A stretch of DNA of 64,000 bases from Ramlibacter sp. WS9 (GTDB lineage Bacteria; Pseudomonadota; Gammaproteobacteria; Burkholderiales; Burkholderiaceae_C): assembly GCF_003797765.1 (NCBI RefSeq), contig NZ_RKMB01000014.1, forward strand, positions 62,001 through 126,000, given 5' to 3'. Position numbers and translations under genes: made by a program. Shown one piece after another: positions 22,898-34,917 of the stretch (position 1 is its first letter; each line of letters opens with the position of its first letter). Under the pieces are notes generated by a model. The model was given only the letters and a program-made list of their open reading frames with translations. It made no database searches and was not told the origin of the DNA.

Positions 22898-23748
22898 GGG
22901 CTTCCGGGCCAGCGACGCTGCCTGAGGCCGTGACGCGCGAGATGCCGGGCATGCCGGACGTGGTGGACCAGGTCGCCCTGGCGCGCCTGTATGGCGAGCC
23001 GCTGTTCGCCATGCCGACGGACCTGTACATCCCGCCGGACGCGCTGGAGGTTTTCCTCGAAGCCTTCGAAGGCCCGCTCGACTTGCTGCTGTACCTCATC
23101 CGCAAGCAGAACTTCAACATCCTCGACATCCCAATGGCGGGCGTCACCCGGCAGTACCTGGTGTACGTCGATGAAATCCGCACGCGCAACCTGGAGCTGG
23201 CGGCCGAATACCTGCTGATGGCGGCGATGCTGATCGAGATCAAGTCGCGCATGCTGCTGCCCCCGCGCAAGACCGCCGAGGGCCAGGAACCGGAAGACCC
23301 GCGGGCCGAGCTGGTGCGCCGACTGCTCGAATACGAGCAGATGAAGGCCGCCGCTTTCCGCCTTAACGAAGCGCCGCAGATGGGCCGCGACGTGCTGCGC
23401 GCGCAGGTGTACATCGAGCAGGCGCTGCAGCCGCGCTTTCCCGACGTGAACGTCGTCGACCTGCAGGAAGCGTGGCGCGACATCGTCAAGCGCGCCAAAC
23501 TCATCCAGCATCACAAGATCACGCGTGAAGAGCTCTCGGTGCGCGAGCACATGAGCATCGTGCTGCGTGCACTGCAAGGCCGCAAGTTCGTGGAGTTCGA
23601 ACACCTCTTCGACCCGGCGCGCGGCATCCAGGTGCTGATCGTCACGTTCATCGCGCTGCTCGAATTGGCGAAAGAATCGCTGGTCGACGTCACCCAGGCC
23701 GAGGCCTACGCTCCCATCTACGTTCGCCTGGCCTACCAGCCAGCCTAA
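22894..23748 (+). CDS. scpA: segregation and condensation protein A
   Basis: 284 residues from the overlap with DUF3460. ScpA is the kleisin that bridges the SMC ATPase heads. The N-terminal kleisin segment [20 protein letters not shown] is followed by the helical core ([20 protein letters not shown]) and the C-terminal winged helix that ends [21 protein letters not shown] typical ScpA is 250-290 residues. No scpB is visible next to it; in this order it is usually elsewhere. Confidence 0.96.
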   Translation: MRASGPATLPEAVTREMPGMPDVVDQVALARLYGEPLFAMPTDLYIPPDALEVFLEAFEGPLDLLLYLIRKQNFNILDIPMAGVTRQYLVYVDEIRTRNLELAAEYLLMAAMLIEIKSRMLLPPRKTAEGQEPEDPRAELVRRLLEYEQMKAAAFRLNEAPQMGRDVLRAQVYIEQALQPRFPDVNVVDLQEAWRDIVKRAKLIQHHKITREELSVREHMSIVLRALQGRKFVEFEHLFDPARGIQVLIVTFIALLELAKESLVDVTQAEAYAPIYVRLAYQPA

Positions 23749-23752
23749 AGAC

Positions 23753-25330
23753 ATGGCAACTTCTCAGGACTTCGATGTCTTGATTGTCGGCAGCGGCCTC
23801 GCCGGCCTCTCCGCCGCGCTGCACCTGGCGCCGACGCATCGGGTCGCCATCCTCACCAAGCGCTCGATGAGCGATGGCTCCAGCGGCTGGGCCCAGGGCG
23901 GCATCGCCGCGGTACTCGGCGCGGGCGACACCTTCGACTCCCATGTGGACGACACGCTGGTGGCAGGCGCCGGATTGTCGGAACCGGCCGCGACGCGCTT
24001 CGTGGTCGAACACGCACCCGAGAGCATCGAGTGGCTGCGCAAGCTGGGCGTGCCGTTCTCGCAGGAAGACGGCCATCTGCACCTCACGCGCGAAGGCGGG
24101 CACAGTGCGCGGCGCATCGTGCACGTCACCGACGCCACGGGCGCGGCCGTGCAGCGCACGCTGATCGAGGAAGTGCGGCGCACGCCCAACATCACGCTGC
24201 TGGAACACCACACGCTGGTGGACTTGATCACCGGCACCAAGTTCGGCATCGACCACGACCATTGCCTGGGCCTCTACGCGCTGGACGAAAGCACGGACGA
24301 AGTGCTCACCTTCCGCGCGCCGCACACCATCCTGGCGACGGGTGGCGCAGGCAAGGTCTACCTGTACACCACCAACCCCGACACCGCTACGGGCGATGGC
24401 ATCGCGGCCGCCTGGCGTGCGGGCTGCCGGGTGACGAACATGGAGTTCATCCAGTTCCACCCGACCTGCCTGTACCACCCCAACGTCAAGTCATTCCTCA
24501 TCACCGAGGCCGTCCGCGGCGAAGGCGGGCAACTGCTGTTGCCGGATGGCACGCGCTTCATGCCGCAGCATGACCAACGCGCCGAGCTGGCGCCGCGCGA
24601 CGTGGTGGCGCGCGCCATCGACTTCGAGATGAAGAAGCACGGCCTGGACTGCGTGTATCTCGACATCTCGCATCAGCCGGCCGAGTTCATCCGCGAACAC
24701 TTCCCCAACATCCACGCGCGCTGCCTGGAGCTGGGCATCGACATCACCAAGCAGCCGATCCCGGTGGTGCCCGCCGCACACTACACCTGCGGCGGCATCC
24801 ACACCGATCTGGCGGGCCGCACCGACGTGCCGGGCCTGCACGCGATCGGTGAGACGGCGTACACCGGCCTGCACGGCGCCAACCGGCTCGCGAGCAATTC
24901 ATTGGTGGAATGCATGGTGTTCGCACGCGCCGCCGCACATGACATCCAGGCGACGCCCTTGCCGCTGCCACCGGAACTGCCGGCCTGGGACGAGAGCCAG
25001 GTGACCGACGCAGACGAATCCGTGGTGATCTCGCATAACTGGGACGAACTGCGCCGCTTCATGTGGGACTACGTGGGCATCGTGCGGACCAACAAGCGGC
25101 TGGAGCGCGCCTCGCACCGCATCCGCCTCTTGCAGGAAGAGATCCAGGAGTTCTACGCCAACTTCCACATCTCGCGCGACCTGCTGGAGCTGCGCAACCT
25201 GGTGACAGTGGCGGAGCTGATCGTGCGGTCGGCGCAGTCGCGGCATGAGAGCCGCGGGTTGCATTTCAGCCGGGACTATCCGCAGATGGAAGACGTCGCC
25301 CATCCAACCATCTTGTCGCCGAACACATAG
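23753..25330 (+). CDS. nadB: L-aspartate oxidase
   Basis: 525 residues. FAD enzyme oxidising L-aspartate to iminoaspartate, the first step of de novo NAD synthesis; nadA and nadC lie in this window at 40.9-42.9 kb. The Rossmann FAD motif [18 protein letters not shown] opens the protein, [17 protein letters not shown] is the family block, and [20 protein letters not shown] with [15 protein letters not shown] is the capping/FAD region. The C-terminal helical domain begins near [17 protein letters not shown]. It starts 4 bases after scpA. Length is normal for the family. Confidence 0.96.
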   Translation: MATSQDFDVLIVGSGLAGLSAALHLAPTHRVAILTKRSMSDGSSGWAQGGIAAVLGAGDTFDSHVDDTLVAGAGLSEPAATRFVVEHAPESIEWLRKLGVPFSQEDGHLHLTREGGHSARRIVHVTDATGAAVQRTLIEEVRRTPNITLLEHHTLVDLITGTKFGIDHDHCLGLYALDESTDEVLTFRAPHTILATGGAGKVYLYTTNPDTATGDGIAAAWRAGCRVTNMEFIQFHPTCLYHPNVKSFLITEAVRGEGGQLLLPDGTRFMPQHDQRAELAPRDVVARAIDFEMKKHGLDCVYLDISHQPAEFIREHFPNIHARCLELGIDITKQPIPVVPAAHYTCGGIHTDLAGRTDVPGLHAIGETAYTGLHGANRLASNSLVECMVFARAAAHDIQATPLPLPPELPAWDESQVTDADESVVISHNWDELRRFMWDYVGIVRTNKRLERASHRIRLLQEEIQEFYANFHISRDLLELRNLVTVAELIVRSAQSRHESRGLHFSRDYPQMEDVAHPTILSPNT

Positions 25331-25397
25331 GCTTATCGAGCTTATCGAGCTTAACGCGCGTCCGCGACTGGGCTGCGCAGGGCGCTGGTCAGGGCCT

Positions 25398-26015
25398 TTA
25401 CGCCATCACGATGTTCTCGAAGTTGAATGCGAACGGCGCGGCGCTCCGGCCTGGCCCGCCGCCGGTCATGACGATGTCGGCACTGGCGATGCCCAGCAGC
25501 GACAGCTCGGTGTTGATGTTGGAAATGATCGCGGAGTTCATCACCTGGCCCTGGACAAACTGCGACGCCACGCCGATCCAGATCGTGGGCTTGAATTCGA
25601 ACACCGCCTTTTGCTGCGGCGCGACCGAGGTCTTGACGGCCAGCAGCTTGCCGGCCTTGTAGATGCTGGCATTGATGGCGCCTTTGCCCAGGTTGTTGAG
25701 CACTTGCACCTCCTTGGAACTCGTGCCGGAGCCGGCCGGCACCAGCCTGTCGCCGGAGGTGGTCAACGCCATCTGGAACATCTGGCCGTTCTGAGCATCC
25801 AGCTGCGGCGTGTAGTTGCCGTAGCTGTCGCTCGCGCCGACCTGCATCGTCGTGGGAAAAGCGAACGGGTGGTTGTCGCCCTGCCCGCAATACTTGATGA
25901 CCTGCCAGGCGACGGCCAATTCGTCGAAATTCATCGCGACGTTCTTCTGGAAGATCACGACCTCAGAGTTGTTCACGTCGTTCGAGTTGTTGATGAAGTT
26001 CAACTGGATGTTCAT
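25398..26015 (-). CDS. unknown soluble protein, first of a tandem paralogue pair
   Basis: 205 residues, not recognised as any characterised family. It starts with MNIQLNFINNSNDVNNSEVV, then IFQKNVAMNFDELAVAWQVI, and carries a conserved block KPTIWIGVASQFVQGQVMN near residue 142. It has no signal peptide or membrane segment; alternating hydrophobic strands and many Asn/Gly residues suggest a beta-sandwich. A strong AAGGAGGA site precedes the start. The upstream gene (26037-27095) is a homologue separated by 21 bases, and both share DNA stretches identical over 30 or more bases (e.g. 25560-25593 and 26880-26913), so a fairly recent tandem duplication is likely. Confidence 0.75.
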   Translation of the reverse strand: MNIQLNFINNSNDVNNSEVVIFQKNVAMNFDELAVAWQVIKYCGQGDNHPFAFPTTMQVGASDSYGNYTPQLDAQNGQMFQMALTTSGDRLVPAGSGTSSKEVQVLNNLGKGAINASIYKAGKLLAVKTSVAPQQKAVFEFKPTIWIGVASQFVQGQVMNSAIISNINTELSLLGIASADIVMTGGGPGRSAAPFAFNFENIVMA

Positions 26016-26036
26016 GGGTTCCTCCTTGAGTGTTGT

Positions 26037-27095
26037 CTAGACGACGTTGTTGAGCATGGTGATATGGGGCTGGGGCAGCCCGTCGAGCCGGAGGACGGTT
26101 TGCAACAAAATATCGTCGCCCCACACCACCCCGCAGTTGTATTGCAGCGGTGCGCCATCCGCCTTCTGCTGATAAGTCGTGGTGGCGCCGGTATCTGGCC
26201 CCTGGATACCGGTAGCCCAGTGGTTCCACCCGTACCAGTTTTCCGAATTCATGACCATGGTGTACACCGTGCTGCCGTCGGCCGGCAGCAGCGTGTGCAT
26301 GTTCAGGGTGGCTGTCAGTTGCATCAGGGCCAGCCGACAGGCGTCCTGGGCGTCCACATTGCCCGCCAGCGCGTTGGCGAGGTTGTCGATGAGCGCCTGG
26401 TGATACGGAACGGTCTGCGGGAAGACGATGTCGGTGATGGGGAAAAACTCGGGGTTCAGCCCCACCGGAACGCGCTCGTCGTTGAAAACGAACACCCCTT
26501 CGTCCGAGGTGTAGATGGTGACGGCCGAATAGGGGTCGTCGTTCGCCGCGTATTCGCCGCGCAACGCCCAGCACCAGGCATCGGCTTGAACAAAGGGCCG
26601 CTCGTCCGAAGTCGGCACTATGATCCCGCCATAGGGGTGGATGCCGTCGGCGGGTGCCACCAGGCTTCTTTGGGTATCGGTGAGGTAGAGCATGTTCGTT
26701 GTTGCGAGCCCGGACGTCGGGCTCATGACGATGTTTTCGAGATTGAACGCGAACGGCGTCGAGTTCGCGTCTGGCCCGCCCCCTGTCATCACGATGTCCG
26801 CACTGGCGATGTCCTCCAGTGACAACTCGGTGTTGATGCCTGCGATGATGGTCGAATCCATCACCTGCCCCTCGACGACCTGCGACGCCACGCCGATCCA
26901 GATCGTGGGCTTGCTCACGCCGGCTTGCATTGTGGGAAACACGAACGAGTGGTTGTCGCCCTGGCCGCAGGACTCGATGACTTTGCCGGCGACGGCGAGT
27001 TCGTCCAAATTGGCGGCGACGTTCTTCTGGAAGATGACAATCTGCGAGTTGTTGGTGTCGTTGGAGTTGTTGATGAAGTTCAGCGCGATGTCCAT
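26037..27095 (-). CDS. unknown protein, second tandem paralogue with extra C-terminal domain
   Basis: 352 residues, first gene of the pair. Residues 1-59 align with residues 1-62 of the neighbour (MDIALNFINNSNDTNNSQIV), then 79 neighbour residues are missing in frame and the alignment resumes at KPTIWIGVASQVVEGQVMD and ends near residue 124 (PFAFNLENIVM). A further 228-residue region with no homologue in its neighbour follows; it is acidic and Trp/Tyr-rich (WCWALRGEYAANDDPYSAV, VYTMVMNSENWYGWNHW). No catalytic motif or signal is seen. AAGGAGGGG precedes the start. Divergent from the thiamine operon. Confidence 0.72.
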   Translation of the reverse strand: MDIALNFINNSNDTNNSQIVIFQKNVAANLDELAVAGKVIESCGQGDNHSFVFPTMQAGVSKPTIWIGVASQVVEGQVMDSTIIAGINTELSLEDIASADIVMTGGGPDANSTPFAFNLENIVMSPTSGLATTNMLYLTDTQRSLVAPADGIHPYGGIIVPTSDERPFVQADAWCWALRGEYAANDDPYSAVTIYTSDEGVFVFNDERVPVGLNPEFFPITDIVFPQTVPYHQALIDNLANALAGNVDAQDACRLALMQLTATLNMHTLLPADGSTVYTMVMNSENWYGWNHWATGIQGPDTGATTTYQQKADGAPLQYNCGVVWGDDILLQTVLRLDGLPQPHITMLNNVV

Positions 27096-27200
27096 GGAGC
27101 CCCTCCTTGATTTTGTGCTCGCCATTGTGGGACAGCCCGGGCAGGGTGCCAACGTTCTTATTTCCAGCACCTGTGAATCGGCTTCGGATATACTCGCCCC

Positions 27201-27297
27201 CGCTCCGGGGTGCGAGCGGCCATGTGGCCGGTATCGCTGAGATGGCAAGACCAAACCCGAGAACTTGAACCGGTTAGTACCGGCGTAAGAAGAGCTG
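27201..27297 (+). promoter_or_regulatory. TPP riboswitch (THI element)
   Basis: The conserved core is easily read: GGGGTGCG, then CTGAGATGGC (27237-27246), ACCCGAGAACTTGAACC and GGTTAGTACCGGCGTAAGAA. Closing stem: GCTC at 27202-27205 with GAGC at 27292-27295. It lies upstream of thiC, the usual target, and a TATACT -10 element (27189-27194) immediately precedes it. High thiamine pyrophosphate should lower expression of the operon that follows. Confidence 0.95.
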
Positions 27298-27336
27298 TCA
27301 GGCTGGGCCCATCCGTGGGCCGCAAATCCTGCCACA

Positions 27337-29253
<1,917 letters not shown>

Positions 29254-29257
29254 TGCC

Positions 29258-30367
29258 GTGAAGATCGGTATCGCCGGCGCCGGCCTGCTGGGCCGACTGC
29301 TGGCGTTCGAGGCGGCGCGCGCGGGGCACGAGGTTGACGTGTTCGACCCGGCGCCGGGTGTCGACGCGCATGTGGCTGCGGGCTGGACGGCGGCGGGCAT
29401 GCTCAGCCCCGTGGCAGAACTGGAATGCGCGGGCAGCGAGGTGTTCGATCTCGGCCTGCGCTCGCTGGCACTGTGGCCGCGCATCGCTGCCGCGTTGGAC
29501 ACCCCGGTGGGACTGCGTCAGGACGGCAGCCTGCTGCTGGCGCATCGCGGCGACGAAGGCTCGGCGCACCGCGTGGTGGATCTGTTGAAGGCCAAGGCGC
29601 CGGACGGCTACGCGCCCGCGGCGTTGACACCTGCAGTCTTGCGGGAACTGGAGCCTGCAGTGCAAGGGCCGTCGCAAGCCTGGCTGCTGCCGTGCGAAGG
29701 CAGCATCCACACGGTGCAGGCGATGGCTGCTCTGACGGACAGCGCCGCCGCGCGCGGCGTTCGTTTTCATTGGGGCACGCCCGTCGCACAAGTGGACGCT
29801 GGCGAGTTGCTGCTGCCGAAAGGACCGCAGCGATTCGATTGGGTCTTCGACGTGCGCGGCACCGGCGCGCGGCCGCAAATGCCGGTGCGTGGCGTCCGCG
29901 GGGAAATCTTCTGGCTGCACGCACCGGGGCTGCAGTTGCGGCGGCCGTTGCGCCTGCTGCATCCACGGCATCGCGTCTACCTGGTGCCGCGCGAAGGCGA
30001 CATCGTTATCGTCGGCGCCAGCGAAATCGAGAGCGAGGACCGATCGCCGGTGTCGTTGCGCAGCACGGTAGAACTGCTGGCGGCGGCGCACAGCATCGTG
30101 CCGGAGCTTGCGGAAGCGCGCATTGTTCACAGCGAATCCAACTTGCGCCCTGCCCTGCCGGACAACCTGCCGCGCGTCGAGACGCAGGCCGGCATGACGC
30201 GCATCAACGGGTTGTTCCGGCATGGCTGGTTGATTGCACCGGCGCTGGTCGAAGACGCATTGGAAGCACTGGATTCCCGCCTTCGCGGGAATGACGAGAA
30301 GGAGCGGTCATCCCCGCGCAGGCGGGGATTCAGTGCGTCCGTTCTCTTGGACGCCGCAACACCATGA
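29258..30367 (+). CDS. thiO: glycine oxidase ThiO
   Basis: 369 residues; GTG start at 29258, 4 bases after thiC, with AAGGGG upstream. FAD enzyme that oxidises glycine to iminoglycine for thiazole synthesis in aerobes. Dinucleotide motif [20 protein letters not shown] at the N-terminus, then [30 protein letters not shown] and [13 protein letters not shown] near the FAD-binding C-terminus. The last 30 or so residues ([20 protein letters not shown]) come from a dispersed repeat inserted at the 3' end, so this protein is longer than relatives. The stop overlaps thiS. Confidence 0.95.
   Translation: MKIGIAGAGLLGRLLAFEAARAGHEVDVFDPAPGVDAHVAAGWTAAGMLSPVAELECAGSEVFDLGLRSLALWPRIAAALDTPVGLRQDGSLLLAHRGDEGSAHRVVDLLKAKAPDGYAPAALTPAVLRELEPAVQGPSQAWLLPCEGSIHTVQAMAALTDSAAARGVRFHWGTPVAQVDAGELLLPKGPQRFDWVFDVRGTGARPQMPVRGVRGEIFWLHAPGLQLRRPLRLLHPRHRVYLVPREGDIVIVGASEIESEDRSPVSLRSTVELLAAAHSIVPELAEARIVHSESNLRPALPDNLPRVETQAGMTRINGLFRHGWLIAPALVEDALEALDSRLRGNDEKERSSPRRRGFSASVLLDAATP
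30269..30333. repeat. dispersed inverted repeat forming the 3' end of thiO
   Basis: Arms CTGGATTCCCGCCTTCGCGG... (30269-30295) and the reverse-complement-like GTCATCCCCGCGCAGGCGGG... (30307-30333) enclose 11 bases. It is the same repeat family as at 9181-9242 but in the inverted order of arms. It is translated as part of ThiO. Confidence 0.85.
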
Positions 30368-30567
30368 TCAACGTCACCCTCAACGGCGTGCCGCAAGAAC
30401 TCTCGTCCGGCCAGACCCTGGCCGACCTCATCGCGCAGCTCGACGCGCCGCCACAAGCCCTGGCGACCGCCGTCAACGGAGAATTCGTCTCCCGCGACGC
30501 ACGCGCCGATCGCCAACTCCACGACGGCGACGCCGTCTTCACCTTCCAACCCATCACCGGAGGCTGA
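30364..30567 (+). CDS. thiS: thiamine sulfur-carrier protein
   Basis: 67 residues of ubiquitin-like fold ending in the required GG (FTFQPITGG). The C-terminal glycine is adenylated and then thiocarboxylated so that it can donate sulfur to ThiG. The start overlaps the thiO stop (ATGA). The adenylating enzyme ThiF is not in this operon; the MoeB/ThiF protein at 50723-51487 may serve. Confidence 0.97.
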   Translation: MINVTLNGVPQELSSGQTLADLIAQLDAPPQALATAVNGEFVSRDARADRQLHDGDAVFTFQPITGG

Positions 30568-30569
30568 CC

Positions 30570-31346
30570 ATGCCTTTCCACATCGGCGGAGTCGAACTCG
30601 AAAGCCGCTTCTTCCTCGGCACCGCCGGCTACCCGTCGCCACAGGTACTGCAAGAAGCCATCACCGCATCCGGCGCGCAGGTGGTCACCGTTGGACTCAA
30701 GCGCCAACTCGCGCAAGCCGGAACGCCGGGCGACTTCTACCGGTTGATCCAGCAAAGCGGCGCGCGGCTGCTGCCCAACACCGCGGGCTGCCGCACGGCG
30801 CGCGAAGCCGTCACTTTGGCGAAGATGGCGCGGGAGTTGTTCGCCACGAACTGGATCAAGCTCGAAGTGGTAGGCGACGAATACACCTTGCAGCCCGATC
30901 CGTTCGAGCTGGTGCAGGCGGCGGGCGAGTTGGCGCGCGATGGCTTCGAGGTGTTCCCGTACTGCACCGACGATCTGGTCACGTGCCAGCGCCTGCTCGA
31001 CGCGGGTTGCCGCATCCTCATGCCCTGGGGCGCGCCGATCGGTTCGGGCCAGGGGCTGCTCAATCCGCATGCGCTGCGCACCTTGCGCTCGCGCCTGCCG
31101 GATGTTCCGCTGGTGGTCGATGCGGGCATCGGCTCGCCGCGCGATGCGGTGCAGGCGATGGAACTGGGTTTCGACGCAGTGTTGCTCAACTCGGCGGTCG
31201 CGCAAGCACATGACCCCGTTGCGATGGCGCGAGCGTTCAAGCTCGGCATCGAATCGGGCCGCATCGCCTGGGAGGCCGGCATCATGGCGCGGCAAGACAT
31301 GGCGGTGGCAACGACGCCCGTGACCGGAAGGCCCTTCCTCCTATGA
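30570..31346 (+). CDS. thiG: thiazole synthase
   Basis: 258 residues. TIM-barrel enzyme that joins deoxyxylulose phosphate, iminoglycine and ThiS-thiocarboxylate. The catalytic lysine region [20 protein letters not shown] and the phosphate-binding loops [16 protein letters not shown] and [20 protein letters not shown] are intact. It begins two bases after thiS and its stop overlaps the thiDE start by 4 bases. Confidence 0.98.
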   Translation: MPFHIGGVELESRFFLGTAGYPSPQVLQEAITASGAQVVTVGLKRQLAQAGTPGDFYRLIQQSGARLLPNTAGCRTAREAVTLAKMARELFATNWIKLEVVGDEYTLQPDPFELVQAAGELARDGFEVFPYCTDDLVTCQRLLDAGCRILMPWGAPIGSGQGLLNPHALRTLRSRLPDVPLVVDAGIGSPRDAVQAMELGFDAVLLNSAVAQAHDPVAMARAFKLGIESGRIAWEAGIMARQDMAVATTPVTGRPFLL

Positions 31347-32884
31347 GCGCGGCAGCCCCTCCGATCGTCTGGACGGTCGCCGGCTCCGACTGCGGCGGCG
31401 GCGCGGGACTGCAGGCGGACCTGCGCGCCTTCGACGCTTTCGGCGTTCACGGCTGTAGCGTGGTGGCTGCGGTCACCGCGCAGAACTCGGTCGGCGTGGA
31501 ACGCGTCGATGCGGTATCGGCAGACCTGCTCGACGCCCAACTGGCCGCACTCGCAGTCGACATGCCGCCCGCCGCCATCAAGACCGGCCTGCTGGGCAGC
31601 ACGGAAAACCTGCGTGTGCTAGCGGCCTGGATCGATCGCTTGCGCGAGCGCAACCCGTCACTCGCCGTCGTGGTGGACCCGGTGTTGCGCTCCAGCACGG
31701 GCGCATCGTTCGCCAACGAGGAGTTGCTGCAAGCTTATCGTGAGGAATTGTTGCCGCGTGCAACCTTGGTAACTCCCAACCGCGCCGAAGCCGCGGCACT
31801 GCTAGGCGTCGAACCATTGCGCGATCGCGCCGACGTCGAGCAAGCCGCCAGGGCCTTACGCGAAGCAGGCTGCGGCGCCGTGACCATTACCGGCGGAGAC
31901 GCGGGCAGCGACTGCAGCGAAGACTACGCCAGCACCGCGCACGCCAGCGGTTGGCTGACTTTGCCGCGCGTGGCGACTTCAAACAACCACGGCACGGGCT
32001 GCGTGTTTGCTGCCAGCGCGGCATCGGCGATCGCGCGCGGTTTTGTCCCCATGGAAGCCGTCATCCTCGCAAAGATGGCGACGACCGAGGCGTTGCGCCA
32101 CGGCTACGCAGCAGGCGCCGGTGCAGGCCCGGTGCGTCCGCACAACGGATTCGCGCTGCGCCACGAAAACTTGCCGGCACTCAGCATCCCCGGACCGGAA
32201 AGCGTTCCGGCCTTCTCTCCGCTGGCAAGTCCAGAGCTTGGCCTTTACGCGGTCGTCGACAGCGCGGCCTGGGTGCGGCGCGTGCTCGCCGCTGGGGTGC
32301 GAACGGTGCAACTGCGCATCAAGGACCCGTCGCACCCCGCGCTGCGCGGCGAAGTGCGCGAGAGTGTCGCCGTGGCCCGCGAGGCCGGTGCGCAACTGTT
32401 CATCAACGACCATTGGCGAGTTGCCATCGAGGAAGGCGCTTACGGCGTCCACCTCGGGCAGGAGGACCTGGCCCAAGCCGATCTCGCAGCCATCTCGCGC
32501 GCCGGCCTGCGCCTGGGCATCAGCACGCACTGCTATTGGGAAGTCTGCCGCGCGTGGGCACTCAAGCCCAGCTACATCGCCTGCGGCCCGATCCATCCGA
32601 CGCAGGCGAAGGCCATGCCGTGGATACCGCAAGGCAACGGCAATCTGGCGTATTGGTGCGCGCTGCTGCCGCTGCCGGTCGTGGCGATCGCGGGCATGGA
32701 CGAGTCGCGCGCTGCCCAGGCCGCGCAATGCGGTGCGAGCGGCGTCGCGGTCATCAGCGCCATCACGGCGGCGCCTTCGTCCGAAGCAGCAATGGCACAA
32801 CTGCAACGCGCCATTGGACGGCCCGCGGGCGCCGACCGGATCACGCCGCCTGCGTTGCCGCGGCCGACGCTCAGCCAAGCGTGA
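31343..32884 (+). CDS. thiDE: fused HMP-P kinase and thiamine phosphate synthase
   Basis: 513 residues. Residues 1-260 are ThiD ([59 protein letters not shown] with the kinase GTGC motif). Residues about 290-500 are ThiE ([71 protein letters not shown]). The two catalyse HMP-P phosphorylation and the coupling of HMP-PP to thiazole phosphate. The ThiE half lacks one or two usual tail residues but is not obviously broken. It ends the operon and overlaps the convergent DUF4214 gene by 14 bases. Confidence 0.95.
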   Translation: MSAAAPPIVWTVAGSDCGGGAGLQADLRAFDAFGVHGCSVVAAVTAQNSVGVERVDAVSADLLDAQLAALAVDMPPAAIKTGLLGSTENLRVLAAWIDRLRERNPSLAVVVDPVLRSSTGASFANEELLQAYREELLPRATLVTPNRAEAAALLGVEPLRDRADVEQAARALREAGCGAVTITGGDAGSDCSEDYASTAHASGWLTLPRVATSNNHGTGCVFAASAASAIARGFVPMEAVILAKMATTEALRHGYAAGAGAGPVRPHNGFALRHENLPALSIPGPESVPAFSPLASPELGLYAVVDSAAWVRRVLAAGVRTVQLRIKDPSHPALRGEVRESVAVAREAGAQLFINDHWRVAIEEGAYGVHLGQEDLAQADLAAISRAGLRLGISTHCYWEVCRAWALKPSYIACGPIHPTQAKAMPWIPQGNGNLAYWCALLPLPVVAIAGMDESRAAQAAQCGASGVAVISAITAAPSSEAAMAQLQRAIGRPAGADRITPPALPRPTLSQA

Positions 32885-34346
32885 CGGATGACAACGTCAA
32901 TGAGCTCAGATCGACGGTGCCGACGAACTTCACAAGCAGGTCAACACCATCACTAAATGTGGAGGCAGTGCTGTTGTCCCCCACCAAGTAAGTGTTGCCT
33001 CCGTACTGGAACCAGCGCAGTGCACTCGCTATCTCACTCGTGCCGGCCGCGGCCGCGTCGAGGTATTTGTCAAAGGTGGCACCGGCAGCGAGAGCCAGTT
33101 TCGTGCTGTTCCACGTCGGCGTGTGACTCGTTGCCCACCCCACATTGATGGTGTCGCCAGCTGAGCGGTTGAAGTCCGTGATGGTCGCGTACTGGTTGCG
33201 GTTGTTGCCTTCGACAAGCTGGAACACGTCTGCACCGGCACCACCAGTCACGGTGCCGGCCCCCACCACCATGCCGTCGTCACCTGCGCCCGCCAGGATG
33301 GTGTACCCGGAGAAAAAAGAACTCAAGCTATCGTCGCCAGGCCCGCCCAGAAGGGTGCCCGTCCCGTGTGGCGCTTGCCCGGCGATGTACGACCCCGACG
33401 ACAGACCGGTTGCGTCGAAATGCTCCACATGCGTTTCCCCCGAAAATGAGGTTAGGACGTTGCCGGTCGCGACGATCGAGCGGAGAGACTCGTTCTCTAA
33501 GAACAAGGCGTTGTAGTGCGCAAGCGCGTTGGTATCGATGCTGGTGACTGTCAGGTCTTCGATGCCCGCCAGCGCAAGCTTTCCCAACCAAACCGTGCCT
33601 GCCGACTCGAGCGTGATGGCGAGCGAGTCACTCGCGCCGGTTGCATCCGCAAGTTGCCACGTAACCAAGTGGGTCAGTCCGACGTCGTACGTAGGCAGCA
33701 AGACAAGTTCGGACGTCGATGCCGTCACCGTCAGACCCGTGCCGGCAACCACGTGAGAAATTGTGAGGTCCCCGGAAAGCGCGCCCATCGAGACCTGAGC
33801 AAAGCCCCCCGCGTCGATGGTTCCGCTGGCGCCCGACGCGATCTTGAGCGTGCGAGCAGCAGTAATCGTCGCCGCGTCGGCTGTGACATCGGTCAGCACA
33901 CTCGTGGCATGCGAAAGCGAGCCGTCATGCTCGCCATAGAACTGCGCGGCCGCCGAGCGGTTGTTGTACAGCGCGGCGCTCGCCAAGCCCGCCGTGTCCG
34001 TGCCCCCGTAGCTGGCGATGACGCCGATCATTTCCGCAATCACCGAACCTGGCGTGGCGTCCGCCGCGTCGAGCTTTGCGGTCCAGAACGCCAGCCCCTC
34101 AGCGTCCGCCTGGCGACCGAGCACGTTGAAGTAAAACGAGGAGATGATCTCCTGGTTCGTCAGAAACACCGGGAAATACGCGCGAGCGGGCGATGTGTTG
34201 AACATCTGGTCGGCAATCTGCGCCATGCTCTGGCCGTCGGCACGCTGGTCGGCCCAGAAGTCCAAGCCCTCTGCTTCTGGCGCGCGGCCGAACAAGGCTA
34301 CGTACAACTGCGAAACCTCGGTATGCATCTGAATCGTTGCCGACAT
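32871..34346 (-). CDS. DUF4214 protein with RTX-like repeats, probably secreted
   Basis: 491 residues from MSATIQMHTEVSQLYVALFG; the alternative start is 5 codons upstream. Two DUF4214 units (VSQLYVALFGRAPEAEGLDF and FYFNVLGRQADAEGLAFWT) occupy about residues 10-120. A long Ser/Thr/Ala-rich beta-type region follows. Glycine-rich RTX-like nonapeptides (LLGGPGDDSL, ILAGAGDDGM, VTGGAGADVF) near residues 330-400 probably bind calcium. No N-terminal signal is present, which fits type I secretion through a C-terminal signal, or S-layer-type surface association. No type I transporter is nearby. Its G+C and codon use are somewhat lower than its neighbours. Confidence 0.82.
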   Translation of the reverse strand: MSATIQMHTEVSQLYVALFGRAPEAEGLDFWADQRADGQSMAQIADQMFNTSPARAYFPVFLTNQEIISSFYFNVLGRQADAEGLAFWTAKLDAADATPGSVIAEMIGVIASYGGTDTAGLASAALYNNRSAAAQFYGEHDGSLSHATSVLTDVTADAATITAARTLKIASGASGTIDAGGFAQVSMGALSGDLTISHVVAGTGLTVTASTSELVLLPTYDVGLTHLVTWQLADATGASDSLAITLESAGTVWLGKLALAGIEDLTVTSIDTNALAHYNALFLENESLRSIVATGNVLTSFSGETHVEHFDATGLSSGSYIAGQAPHGTGTLLGGPGDDSLSSFFSGYTILAGAGDDGMVVGAGTVTGGAGADVFQLVEGNNRNQYATITDFNRSAGDTINVGWATSHTPTWNSTKLALAAGATFDKYLDAAAAGTSEIASALRWFQYGGNTYLVGDNSTASTFSDGVDLLVKFVGTVDLSSLTLSSVTLG

Positions 34347-34526
34347 GAACCGCCCTGACATGTAGTTGTGAAGAGAAACAAATTTTAACGATTTCGACGC
34401 ACGAGCGGAATCGCGCCATCGCGGTGCCAAAACAAGCCATCGACCGACCGGTCGGTGATACAGCTTCGTACCGGCTTGCTGCGCTGCCACAATCCACGCT
34501 TTCGTTGTGAGCGAAGGTCCGCGTCC

Positions 34527-34907
34527 ATGTTTCGTACCCTGCTGAAATCGAAGATCCATCGCGTCGCGGTCACGCATTGCGAACTGCACTACGAAGGCTC
34601 ATGCGCCATCGACGAAGACTTGCTGGAAGCGGCCAACATCGCCGAGAACGAACAAGTCCACATCTGGAACATCAACAATGGCGAGCGCTTCATCACGTAC
34701 GCCATCAAGGGGCAACGTGGCACGGGAATGATTTCGGTCAATGGGTCAGCGGCGCGCCGCGCTGCCGTGGGTGACTTGATCATCATTGCTTCGTTCGCGC
34801 AAGTGCATGAAGACCAGGTGGCCGGGCACAAGCCGCAGCTGGTGTTCGTGGACGAGGCGAACCGGCAGATGGAGTTGCGCCAGCACGTGCCGACGCAGCA
34901 GCTCTGA
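34527..34907 (+). CDS. panD: aspartate 1-decarboxylase
   Basis: 126 residues. Pyruvoyl enzyme making beta-alanine for pantothenate. The self-cleavage site YEGSC, between G24 and S25, gives the pyruvoyl residue; conserved [15 protein letters not shown] and [20 protein letters not shown] segments are present. The start at 34527 gives the family's normal N-terminus [12 protein letters not shown]. It opens a run of coupled genes for biotin and pantothenate. Confidence 0.98.
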   Translation: MFRTLLKSKIHRVAVTHCELHYEGSCAIDEDLLEAANIAENEQVHIWNINNGERFITYAIKGQRGTGMISVNGSAARRAAVGDLIIIASFAQVHEDQVAGHKPQLVFVDEANRQMELRQHVPTQQL

Positions 34908-34917
34908 ATTTTTCGCG

